A stretch of DNA of 7,904 nucleotides from contig PFRJ01000123.1 of assembly GCA_002788515.1 (NCBI GenBank), forward strand, positions 337-8,240, read 5' to 3'. Positions 1 to 5,295 of this stretch are shown here, piece after piece. The notes below the pieces were generated by a model. It made no database searches. It worked only from the letters and a program-made list of their open reading frames with translations, and was not told the origin of the DNA. A program made the position numbers and the translations under genes. Source of the stretch: Nitrosopumilales archaeon CG_4_9_14_0_2_um_filter_34_16. GTDB taxonomy: Archaea > Thermoproteota > Nitrososphaeria > Nitrososphaerales > Nitrosopumilaceae. The first letter of the stretch is position 1. Every line of letters starts with the position of its first letter.

Positions 1-205
1 TTACATTTGCAGCATCAAGCATGCAAGAATTACCATAAGTTACACCATCCACACCACACATAGGATCCCATTGTAATGTACATGCAATGACTTTCTCTTC
101 AACAGTTCTGGGTTCAATTATATAATTAGGATCCATTGCAATGAATCCAATTGAGATTGCAGCCAAAACTCCGACAATAATTATTACTCCATACGCAAAA
201 TTCAT
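1..205 (-). CDS. Membrane-anchored Kazal-type protease inhibitor (partial, C-terminus beyond left edge)
   Basis: Translating from the ATG at 205 gives 68 residues before the window ends. Residues 5-23 are a hydrophobic signal or anchor segment, so the rest should lie outside the membrane. Residues 42-61 follow the Kazal pattern C-x7-C-x6-Y-x3-C: C42, C50, Y57, C61, with the family's CGVDGVTYGN core. In ovomucoid numbering the reactive-site P1 residue would be Leu44, in CTLQW, close to the CTLEY of turkey ovomucoid domain 3. This suggests inhibition of chymotrypsin- or subtilisin-like serine proteases. The first and fifth Kazal cysteines, which normally pair with each other, are both absent; the sixth would be beyond the edge. 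The start lies one base after the stop of the HEAT-repeat gene, with a GGTGG Shine-Dalgarno-like stretch just upstream, so translation is probably coupled. The family call is firm; the target protease is unknown. Confidence 0.85.
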   Translation of the reverse strand, partial: MNFAYGVIIIVGVLAAISIGFIAMDPNYIIEPRTVEEKVIACTLQWDPMCGVDGVTYGNSCMLDAANV

Positions 206-206
206 C

Positions 207-695
207 TCATCCACCTGTTAACTTTGCAAATTGCTCATTCTTACTTAACTTTTCCATAAACTCAATGTTAGATAATGCAACAACTGCAGATTCTACGACT
301 GGCAGTTCCGGATCATTTAATGCTTGCTCCAGAGCTTTTCGCGCATCTTTAGAACCTACAACTCCCAAGGCAATTGCTGCCTCATGCCTTACAAACATAC
401 TAGGATCATGCAATGTTGCATCAACTAGTGGCGGAATTGCGCTTGAGTAAGACATCTGACCTAACGCAAATGCTGCCTCATGCCTTACCAATTCATTTTC
501 ATCATTTTTTAAAACTTTGGCAATGTATGGAACTTTATCTTCCCCACCAAAATCAACCAAAATGCAAGCAACTCTTGTTCTTACTACATAATCAGGATGA
601 TCTAAAAGAGAGACAAAATACGCAGTGTCTTTTTGCTCATATTTTGATTCCATCTCTGCAAAAAGCGCCAATCTATCTTCAGTTACAACCTGCAT
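207..695 (-). CDS. HEAT-repeat protein resembling half of deoxyhypusine hydroxylase
   Basis: This 162-residue protein is built of HEAT-like helical repeats from about residue 20 to 145. Two repeats carry His-Glu pairs in near-identical settings, RHEAAFALGQ at 71-80 and RHEAAIALG at 103-111. The pairs, H72-E73 and H104-E105, are 32 residues apart. Eukaryotic deoxyhypusine hydroxylase (DOHH) uses such pairs to hold a di-iron centre that completes hypusine on eIF5A. The stretch after them, DPELPVVESAVVALSNIEF at 128-146, resembles the end of each DOHH half. DOHH is about 300 residues with two such halves; this protein is the size of one, so an active form would need a homodimer. Alternatively it is a generic PBS-lyase-type HEAT scaffold. 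There is no clear Shine-Dalgarno site; a TATA-like box sits 28 bases upstream. The Kazal gene follows after one base. HEAT fold is firm, enzymatic role is inference. Confidence 0.8.
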   Translation of the reverse strand: MQVVTEDRLALFAEMESKYEQKDTAYFVSLLDHPDYVVRTRVACILVDFGGEDKVPYIAKVLKNDENELVRHEAAFALGQMSYSSAIPPLVDATLHDPSMFVRHEAAIALGVVGSKDARKALEQALNDPELPVVESAVVALSNIEFMEKLSKNEQFAKLTGG

Positions 696-717
696 TTTGT
701 TTTGGAGGTCTCTGTGG

Positions 718-728
718 CCTATATTAGG
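718..728 (-). promoter_or_regulatory. Candidate TATA box for the HEAT-repeat gene
   Basis: On the minus strand the sequence reads CCTAATATAGG and is centred about 28 bases before the ATG at 695. That spacing fits an archaeal TATA box driving an almost leaderless transcript. The assignment rests on spacing and composition only. Confidence 0.35.
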
Positions 729-761
729 TTACTTGAAAATTAATTTGAAATTAGCAGAGTT

Positions 762-776
762 ATGTATTTAATACAT
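762..776. repeat. 15-base palindrome in the 696-937 intergenic space
   Basis: ATGTATT-T-AATACAT is a perfect dyad around one central base. It lies about 70 bases upstream of the HEAT-repeat gene, in a 242-base space with no convincing gene. It may be an operator, but AT-rich palindromes of this length can occur by chance. Confidence 0.3.
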
Positions 777-887
777 GCAATATGACATTTAGGTAATTTT
801 ACGTATGATCATGAATAGAACATGGATTAGAGTGATTAAAAATGCCCTTTAAAATAGAATAATAGGATGTAAATACAATTTTTGTGT

Positions 888-894
888 AAAAAAA
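888..894 (-). terminator. Candidate oligo-T terminator after the aspartic protease gene
   Basis: Seven T residues on the minus strand lie about 45 bases beyond the stop of the aspartic protease gene, with further T-rich stretches nearby. Archaeal transcription often ends at such runs without needing a hairpin. A weak inverted pair, AACAT and ATGTT, lies between the stop and the T run. Confidence 0.3.
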
Positions 895-937
895 TGATTT
901 TAACATAACACGGTATCATGTTTAGAAAATTCAAAAA

Positions 938-1456
938 TCATCTATTATTTGGTTGAATTTTTTTGAACAGAATTGTTTTGTCTACTTCATTAAATGTTAT
1001 TTCGTATTTTTTGAATAGATCTCTTCTCCCCAATAAAATATTTTGATCTAAATCTATTCCATCAGGATCTCTTTCAGGAATAGAGACATCAACCATTTCT
1101 ATTCCCACAGGCATATTTCTGTACACAAGCTCAAGATAAATCTGTGTTTGATATGTATCAAATTTTCCATCTGCGCCAGTTGATTCTTTTTTTTGTGCAC
1201 TATTCAAATCAATTTGTAGAACATCTGCAATTTGTCTAGGTACTAAACATATGTCTGCACCTGAATCTACTAAACCATGAGTTCTGAATTCGGGATTACT
1301 TGAACTTTTTACTTCAGAATTTTTTCTTAAAATAATTTCTATTCGAGGTCTTCTAACAGGTACTCGTTTTTTATTTTCATCAAGAAACCAATCCGTATGA
1401 TATTTGAATTTCATTTTGTCTTCTGAACGATTTCCTTTCACCATGAAATCACTCAT
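938..1456 (-). CDS. Retropepsin-like aspartic protease
   Basis: The 172-residue product has the signature of single-domain, retroviral-type aspartic proteases. HGLVDSGADICLVP at 60-73 holds the catalytic Asp64 in the DSGAD motif. A likely flap region follows at about 92-102 (STGADGKFDTY). ILLGRRDLFKKYEITF at 140-155 is the conserved hydrophobic-Gly motif that supports the active site. Such enzymes act as homodimers, each chain giving one aspartate. No signal peptide is seen, so it is probably cytoplasmic. Several starts are possible: Met1 has no clear ribosome site, whereas Met5 has a GTGAT element just upstream; the conserved domain begins only near residue 35. The DUF5678-like gene ends five bases upstream, implying one operon. 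The natural substrate is unknown. Confidence 0.85.
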   Translation of the reverse strand: MSDFMVKGNRSEDKMKFKYHTDWFLDENKKRVPVRRPRIEIILRKNSEVKSSSNPEFRTHGLVDSGADICLVPRQIADVLQIDLNSAQKKESTGADGKFDTYQTQIYLELVYRNMPVGIEMVDVSIPERDPDGIDLDQNILLGRRDLFKKYEITFNEVDKTILFKKIQPNNR

Positions 1457-1461
1457 TTTTT

Positions 1462-1671
1462 CTAAAGGATCAGGGTTTGCTCATCTTGTTTTTCTGGAAT
1501 ATGTTCAAACAACGGTGTTCTTCCTTTTGATTTCTCTATTGCTTCTTTGTACACTTCAGAAAGATTTTGACCTTCTGCAATGATTTCAGTATCTAAGATT
1601 GCGATCCATTTACCTTTGTACTGCTCAGTATTTTCCATCGACATTAGATACTCACTTTCAATACTAGACAT
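1462..1671 (-). CDS. Small DUF5678-like protein
   Basis: This 69-residue protein matches the form I know for DUF5678: a YKGKWIAILDTEIIAEGQNL stretch at 18-37, then a helix (SEVYKEAIEK) and a PLFEHIP strand near the C-terminus. The function of the family is unknown. It is the first gene of a pair with the aspartic protease, whose start is five bases beyond this stop. Members of these two families seem, from memory, to be frequent neighbours, so this protein may be a substrate, inhibitor or partner of the protease. A GGTG stretch lies two bases before the ATG at 1671. Met10 is an alternative start with GTGAG six bases ahead and would still include the whole domain. Confidence 0.7.
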   Translation of the reverse strand: MSSIESEYLMSMENTEQYKGKWIAILDTEIIAEGQNLSEVYKEAIEKSKGRTPLFEHIPEKQDEQTLIL

Positions 1672-1693
1672 ACACCATCTATTCTCTTACATA

Positions 1694-1703
1694 TTGTATA
1701 CAA
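1694..1703. promoter_or_regulatory. Palindromic TATA-like element before the DUF5678-protease operon
   Basis: TTGTATACAA is a perfect 10-base palindrome centred about 27 bases before the ATG at 1671. This is the expected TATA-box position for a leaderless transcript. Because it is palindromic, it could also be an operator overlapping the promoter. Confidence 0.4.
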
Positions 1704-1759
1704 AACTTCCTATTAAAACCCTGTTTGTTATTGTCAAACCTGAGCATGCCCAATAAGCC

Positions 1760-1912
1760 TCAATATTCAAGATTAGGATACACAGTTTCTATAATTTTTT
1801 TAATGATTTTCGAAGATTCAAACATAATTTTTGATGTGTAATCGAATTGGTGAATGGTTGGTTGTCCTTTTTTAAATTCAAATAAATAATAATTATCATC
1901 AAAAAATAGTAA
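1760..1912 (-). pseudogene. Possible 5'-truncated end of an unknown minus-strand gene
   Basis: The minus strand between the TGA at 1760 and about 1912 reads as plausible protein: FFDDNYYLFEFKKGQPTIHQ, then a mixed, polar C-terminus ending ETVYPNLEY. The reading frame continues beyond 1917 only as the antisense of the AbiV-like gene, where it looks non-coding. No good start codon precedes the protein-like part. I read it as a surviving 3' end cut off when the neighbouring accessory genes arrived, with no recognised family. It could instead be chance openness in AT-rich DNA. Confidence 0.3.
1885..1895 (+). promoter_or_regulatory. Candidate TATA box for the AbiV-like gene
   Basis: AATAATAATTA is centred about 27 bases before the ATG at 1917, which has no Shine-Dalgarno site. 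This fits a leaderless transcript. The whole stretch is very AT-rich, so placement is uncertain. Confidence 0.35.
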
Positions 1913-1916
1913 AATT

Positions 1917-2537
1917 ATGGTAGAGGTAACAAAAGACGATGCAATCAAAGCAATCCAAATGTGTCTAGAAAATACACTTGGTTTTTTAGAAGATGCAAGA
2001 ATTTTAATTTCTAAAAACAGACATGACAGACTTTGGATGCAATTCCAATTTGCATTTGAAGAATTAGGAAAAACAAACTTCATGTTAACACAACTTGAAA
2101 ATGAGGATGATCCAATTCAAATGAATAATGATATTAGAACAAAACACGAGATCCAAATGGCACATATCAAAAATTTAGCAAGAATTACACCATATATGAA
2201 AGATGAATACGAAAGAGTATGGTTAGATTTTCCAATGCTAAATCCTACAACAGGACCTGTATTTGAAAACGAAGAAACAGAAAAAATGAGAAAGTTATTA
2301 CATCAATCACTTGCCAAGGATGCTGCAGAAAATTTTACAGAATTAGATCAAGCAATATTGGATGAATTACTAGATGAAGGTCATCAATTACGAAAAGATT
2401 GTAGAGTAAATTTTGATGTAAATACTGGCAAGCCATACAAAGCAGAAGCATTAAGAACAGATAAAGCAAGAATTGCACAAGGAATCATAGAAGAATTAGT
2501 GTCTAATTTTCAACAGAGATTAGAAAATATATCATAA
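1917..2537 (+). CDS. AbiV-like HEPN-family protein
   Basis: The 206-residue, mostly helical protein has an N-terminal bundle with FAFEELGKTNFML at 45-57. This matches the EELGK motif that marks the AbiV family of abortive-infection proteins and related HEPN-like domains. A following helix, TKHEIQMAHIKNL at 75-87, carries paired histidines at the position where AbiV relatives keep a His-Lys motif. The classical HEPN ribonuclease motif (R-x4-6-H) is not evident. Lactococcal AbiV stops phage growth by blocking translation; a similar role here is inference. The C-terminal half (residues 110-206) is charged and helical and was not recognised. The gene stands alone, without a ribosome site, after a TATA-like box, in visibly AT-rich DNA next to a second HEPN-like gene. 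This supports a defence role but does not prove it. Confidence 0.6.
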   Translation: MVEVTKDDAIKAIQMCLENTLGFLEDARILISKNRHDRLWMQFQFAFEELGKTNFMLTQLENEDDPIQMNNDIRTKHEIQMAHIKNLARITPYMKDEYERVWLDFPMLNPTTGPVFENEETEKMRKLLHQSLAKDAAENFTELDQAILDELLDEGHQLRKDCRVNFDVNTGKPYKAEALRTDKARIAQGIIEELVSNFQQRLENIS

Positions 2538-2630
2538 TTCAAAAAGTTCTTCAGGAAGTTTTGTTTCAATTACACCATTAAAATTTATTATTGTTGAACA
2601 ATATGTTGTTATATGAAAATATTTACAAGT
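2532..2630 (-). pseudogene. Possible C-terminal remnant of an unknown minus-strand gene
   Basis: Between an in-frame TGA at 2631-2633 and a TGA at 2532-2534 the minus strand is open for 32 codons. It reads in part YFHITTYCSTI and ends NGVIETKLPEELFEL. The composition is protein-like but there is no ATG, GTG or TTG start, so it would be only a gene end. Its stop overlaps the tail of the AbiV-like gene. I do not recognise it; the length is short enough to arise by chance. Confidence 0.2.
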
Positions 2631-2705
2631 TCAAACTTTGCAAATCCCATCTTCACAATATTTTATGATCTATGAAAAAGTTTAATTTCAAAAAATTGTA
2701 ATGGT

Positions 2706-3671
2706 TTGATCTTGAAGGGAAGATATTCTGATATTATCCATAAAAGTCAGTTGTTAACTCATGATAGAGAATCTCCATGGTTGACTCCAATACAAATTCA
2801 AGACAAAAAACGTCTTAATGGAATTTTGAATCGTATCATGTTTTCAATCAAAATGTTGAATTTTATTTTATCTCAACGAGACGTCCATGTAAATGACTAT
2901 CGAAAGAAAATGTCTGCCAATGGAAAATTAGATGATACCTGGCAACATTTGATATTGTATACTGAATCTTATTTCTCTTATGTTACTATCACTCTTAATG
3001 CATATGCTGAATTAATGTATGAATTAGGAGATAATTTTCCTTCGGAAATAGATGGTAATTTTAGTAAATTATGGGAACATATTCAGAATAACCAAATATC
3101 AGAAAACAGTCTTGATATTTTTTTTAAAAATAAGATGCATTGGTATGAGCTTTATGTTAGATTACCTAGAAATCAACTTGTAATTCATGATAGACAAACA
3201 TCTGGTTATGGTATGAATGATCATGGTATTGATGTTTATGTTGGAAAAAATGGAAATCATGATAAAGAAAAATCTAAAGAAGCCTTAAGATTAATTTCAA
3301 AGATAAAAGAAAATCATTCTGAATTCACAACTATTGATGTTTCAGGAGATTATTTCCATCCAATTTATCGACAAATTGCTGAAAAACTAGATCTATTGAA
3401 TAACCAGGAAATACAATTACTAGTTAATGCATGTGGTATTGCAGGATTTGATTTTCCATATATTCCTCAAGTAACTCCAAAATTACAAGAATTTATAAAT
3501 TTTATAGATCAATGGCTAAAAGATAATTTTCAATTATGTCCACAATGTAAAAAGGATTACCTTATAATCACACGAATGATAATTAATCCAAACATACAAA
3601 GATTTGATCCAAATAATGTTTGGTTTGGACGAATTTGTCATAAATGTCATTATCAAGAAAAATTTGATTAG
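2706..3671 (+). CDS. HEPN-like protein with C-terminal four-cysteine zinc site
   Basis: The 321-residue protein is not a close match to any family I can name, but two parts stand out. The helical region at about 80-165 has an aromatic helix (SYFSYVTITLNAYAELMYEL) followed by a helix ending in RNQLVIHD: R155, N156 and H161. This is the RN-x4-H motif of HEPN ribonucleases, and the layout resembles Cthe_2314-type HEPN domains. The C-terminus has CPQC (278-281) and CHKC (311-314), a likely zinc ribbon or knuckle. Between them is an unassigned helical region. The start is uncertain: the ORF opens with TTG at 2706 or 2712, an upstream ATG at 2701 is out of frame, and a TATA-like AGTTTAAT sits at 2679-2686. 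The gene lies in AT-rich DNA beside the AbiV-like gene and a phage-type remnant, consistent with a toxin or defence effector. Confidence 0.7.
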   Translation: MILKGRYSDIIHKSQLLTHDRESPWLTPIQIQDKKRLNGILNRIMFSIKMLNFILSQRDVHVNDYRKKMSANGKLDDTWQHLILYTESYFSYVTITLNAYAELMYELGDNFPSEIDGNFSKLWEHIQNNQISENSLDIFFKNKMHWYELYVRLPRNQLVIHDRQTSGYGMNDHGIDVYVGKNGNHDKEKSKEALRLISKIKENHSEFTTIDVSGDYFHPIYRQIAEKLDLLNNQEIQLLVNACGIAGFDFPYIPQVTPKLQEFINFIDQWLKDNFQLCPQCKKDYLIITRMIINPNIQRFDPNNVWFGRICHKCHYQEKFD

Positions 3672-3712
3672 ATTTTACTTAAAAATCAGATTAAAACTAA
3701 ACAAAGAATTAG

Positions 3713-3937
3713 TCAATAATAAGAGCCCTTCAAATATCATCATCACCTAAATATAGAGAAGTAAAAGAAGAATGGATTCAAGAAATTATTTCTCAATGTG
3801 AAGAACAAGATGTGAAAGTATTCTTCAAACAATGGGGAGGTTTCAGATACATGGTACACAACAATATCAGAAGAGCAAAAAAGATCTTTGCATGGAGTAT
3901 CTATAACTTAGGAGTAATTAATGTCGCTTATCACTAG
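3713..3937 (+). pseudogene. C-terminal remnant of a DUF5131 (phage Gp37/Gp68-like) protein
   Basis: The frame is open from just after a TAG to the TAG at 3935. It reads PKYREVKEEWIQEIISQCEE and then DVKVFFKQWGGF. The W-(V/I)-x-x-(I)-x-x-Q-C and FFKQWGG pattern is the recognisable end of DUF5131 proteins, common on phages and in mobile islands. The upstream three quarters of the usual 200-plus residues are missing. After FKQWGG the expected GR-L-D-G ending is lost, and the frame runs on into unrelated residues. No plausible start exists. This accounts for most of the 305-base space between the HEPN-zinc gene and the redox gene. Confidence 0.65.
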
Positions 3938-3946
3938 TTAGGTATG

Positions 3947-3954
3947 TATTTAAT
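3947..3954 (+). promoter_or_regulatory. TATA box for the CPGC redox gene
   Basis: TATTTAAT is centred 26 bases before the ATG at 3977, matching the expected archaeal TATA position for a leaderless mRNA. No Shine-Dalgarno element precedes the ATG. Confidence 0.5.
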
Positions 3955-3976
3955 GGAAAAAAAACAATGATGTGCA

Positions 3977-4642
3977 ATGAGTGCAATAATTGGCGAAAAG
4001 GCACCAAACTTTGGAGTTTCAGAATGGGTTCAAGGGACTCCAACTAATTTTGATCAAGAAAAAGATCACATCATACTACTAGAAGTCTTTCAAGTTAATT
4101 GTCCAGGATGCTTTATGCACGCAATTCCAGAGGCAATAAACATCTACAACAAGTACAAGGATGAAGGAGTCAGAGTTTTAGGACTAGCTACGGCCTTTGA
4201 GGATTTTGATAAAAACACGCTAGCCAATCTGAAAATGCTTGCTGAAACAGGAAAGGTGGTCGGAGATACAAAAGAGGCACTTGGAAATTATGGTCAACTA
4301 CAAGACGGAAACAAATTGCCATACAAAATTCCATTTCCATTGGCGATGGATAGTCTTACAAAGGCTTCAGGTGAAATCAATCAAGAAAAAATTATGCAGT
4401 TTATCTATCCGCAGATTCCAGAGTTTGACTCACAGCCAGAGGAATACAAAAATCAAATTATTGAAAGAGTAAAAAGTTACATGAAATCAAAAGAGTTCTC
4501 AGCAGAAACATTTGAGAAATTTGCATTACAAGGCACGCCCTCTACGATAGTAGTAGACAGGAAAGGAGTTCTCAGGGACGTATCATTTGGGCAATCAGGT
4601 CATGTTGAAGCATTAATTCAAAAATTACTCAAAGAAGACTAG
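3977..4642 (+). CDS. Thioredoxin-fold thiol-disulfide protein (TlpA/AhpC-like) with CPGC motif
   Basis: The 221-residue product follows the redoxin layout. It starts GEKAPNF (6-12), as peroxiredoxins and TlpA proteins do. A strand then leads to the active-site motif C42-P-G-C45 at the start of helix 1. GTPSTIVVDRKG at 186-197 carries the cis-proline (P188) facing the active site. A helical insertion at about 80-180 separates the two halves. There is no signal peptide, so it is likely cytoplasmic, exchanging disulfides with unknown partners. It lacks the PxxxTxxC motif of true peroxiredoxins, so TlpA-like thiol exchange is more likely than peroxide reduction. It has its own promoter, and its stop codon overlaps the stop of a convergent small ORF through a shared CTAG. 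Confidence 0.8.
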   Translation: MSAIIGEKAPNFGVSEWVQGTPTNFDQEKDHIILLEVFQVNCPGCFMHAIPEAINIYNKYKDEGVRVLGLATAFEDFDKNTLANLKMLAETGKVVGDTKEALGNYGQLQDGNKLPYKIPFPLAMDSLTKASGEINQEKIMQFIYPQIPEFDSQPEEYKNQIIERVKSYMKSKEFSAETFEKFALQGTPSTIVVDRKGVLRDVSFGQSGHVEALIQKLLKED

Positions 4643-4716
4643 ATCAAGACAAGCAATACAGACAACACCACAACTATTACAAATCCGCTTACAAGAGCAA
4701 TCTTTGCATTATCCAT
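4639..4716 (-). CDS. Possible 25-residue single-span membrane peptide
   Basis: On the minus strand an ATG at 4716 opens a 25-codon frame. It starts MDNAKIALVSG and continues as an unbroken valine/leucine/isoleucine helix, ending VLLVLI. A TATA-like AAACTATAC at 4739-4747 is centred about 26 bases upstream, the same leaderless spacing as other genes here. The gene starts 30 bases after the stop of the secreted-protein gene on the same strand. Its TAG overlaps the TAG of the convergent redox gene in a shared CTAG. The charged N-terminus and pure hydrophobic body suggest a small membrane subunit or regulator. The function is unknown, and a chance ORF cannot be excluded. Confidence 0.45.
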   Translation of the reverse strand: MDNAKIALVSGFVIVVVLSVLLVLI

Positions 4717-4745
4717 TATTACGATTAGTGAAATTTCTGTATAGT

Positions 4746-5294
4746 TTATTTTCTTTTTCTTTTAAAAACAATGACGGATGCAATACCGCCAATAATCAAA
4801 AGTATAATCAGCACATAGATTAATTCAAAATCATAATCAACTGAAGGGGTCAGATCAGGCAAAGGAACATCTGCGTTTGTTATTTCTGTCAACCCAGAAA
4901 GATAAGTTGTACCAAAAATTTCCAACGTATTATCACCAGAGCCTGTAAAATTTAATGTCACAAATGAAATCTGCTCATTAGTGTTGATCTTTGGAAAATA
5001 TTCGTTATCATTTAGATAAAATGTCAAATTTCCCCCCAAAAGATTTTGGGGCATGATAATCTCGCCTAAATTGTTTTTCAAACCACTGGAAATGTAAAGT
5101 GTTAATTTTTTCTCATCTTTATCAAACTCAAATTTGTGTATGTCAAAGTTAGAAACAGTTTCAACTTCAAATGTATGTCCACCAGTTTGAACATCCAATC
5201 TATTTACTAGTCCAGTTGCATCAGATAACAATTGACCATACACTGGAGAAATTACAAAAAGCAGTGAAATAGAAATTAGAAATATTGTTTTCAA
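4746..5294 (-). CDS. Secreted, C-terminally membrane-anchored surface protein
   Basis: The 182-residue product has an N-terminal signal peptide (residues 1-20, probable cleavage after SPVYG). A beta-rich outer domain of about 130 residues follows. The C-terminus is a membrane helix at about 158-176 with a FKRKRK cytoplasmic tail. This is the topology of archaeal cell-surface proteins anchored at the C-terminus; no sorting motif or catalytic residue was recognised and no cysteine is present in the outer domain. The start is a TTG at 5294 one base after the TAA of the L15e gene, so the two are probably co-transcribed and translationally coupled. An ATG start is not available without losing the signal peptide. 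The domain identity is unknown. Confidence 0.75.
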   Translation of the reverse strand: MKTIFLISISLLFVISPVYGQLLSDATGLVNRLDVQTGGHTFEVETVSNFDIHKFEFDKDEKKLTLYISSGLKNNLGEIIMPQNLLGGNLTFYLNDNEYFPKINTNEQISFVTLNFTGSGDNTLEIFGTTYLSGLTEITNADVPLPDLTPSVDYDFELIYVLIILLIIGGIASVIVFKRKRK

Positions 5295-5295
5295 T

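Noticed and set aside
413..727. Plus-strand frame opposite the HEAT-repeat gene
   Set aside because: It is a shadow of the HEAT-repeat coding strand with no recognisable domain.
805..852. Plus-strand 15-codon ATG frame after the 762-776 palindrome
   Set aside because: It is too short, has no protein-like pattern or ribosome site, and a TATA-like box is the only support.
1723..1739. GTTTG-N7-CAAAC inverted repeat as a regulatory site
   Set aside because: Five-base arms are common by chance and no link to a promoter was seen.
1760..2083. 107-codon minus-strand frame as a full gene
   Set aside because: Its upstream half is the antisense of the AbiV-like gene and reads as non-protein. Only the part below about 1912 is considered a possible remnant.
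3671..3687. GATTTT-actta-AAAATC stem-loop as a terminator for the HEPN-zinc gene
   Set aside because: The stem is six pairs with one G-C pair at its base and no following T run, so it is indistinguishable from AT-rich background.
761..3954. 12-base repeat TATGTATTTAAT at 761-772 and 3943-3954 as island-flanking direct repeats
   Set aside because: The right copy is the TATA region of the redox gene and the left copy is part of an AT palindrome, so convergent AT-rich promoter sequence is the simpler explanation.
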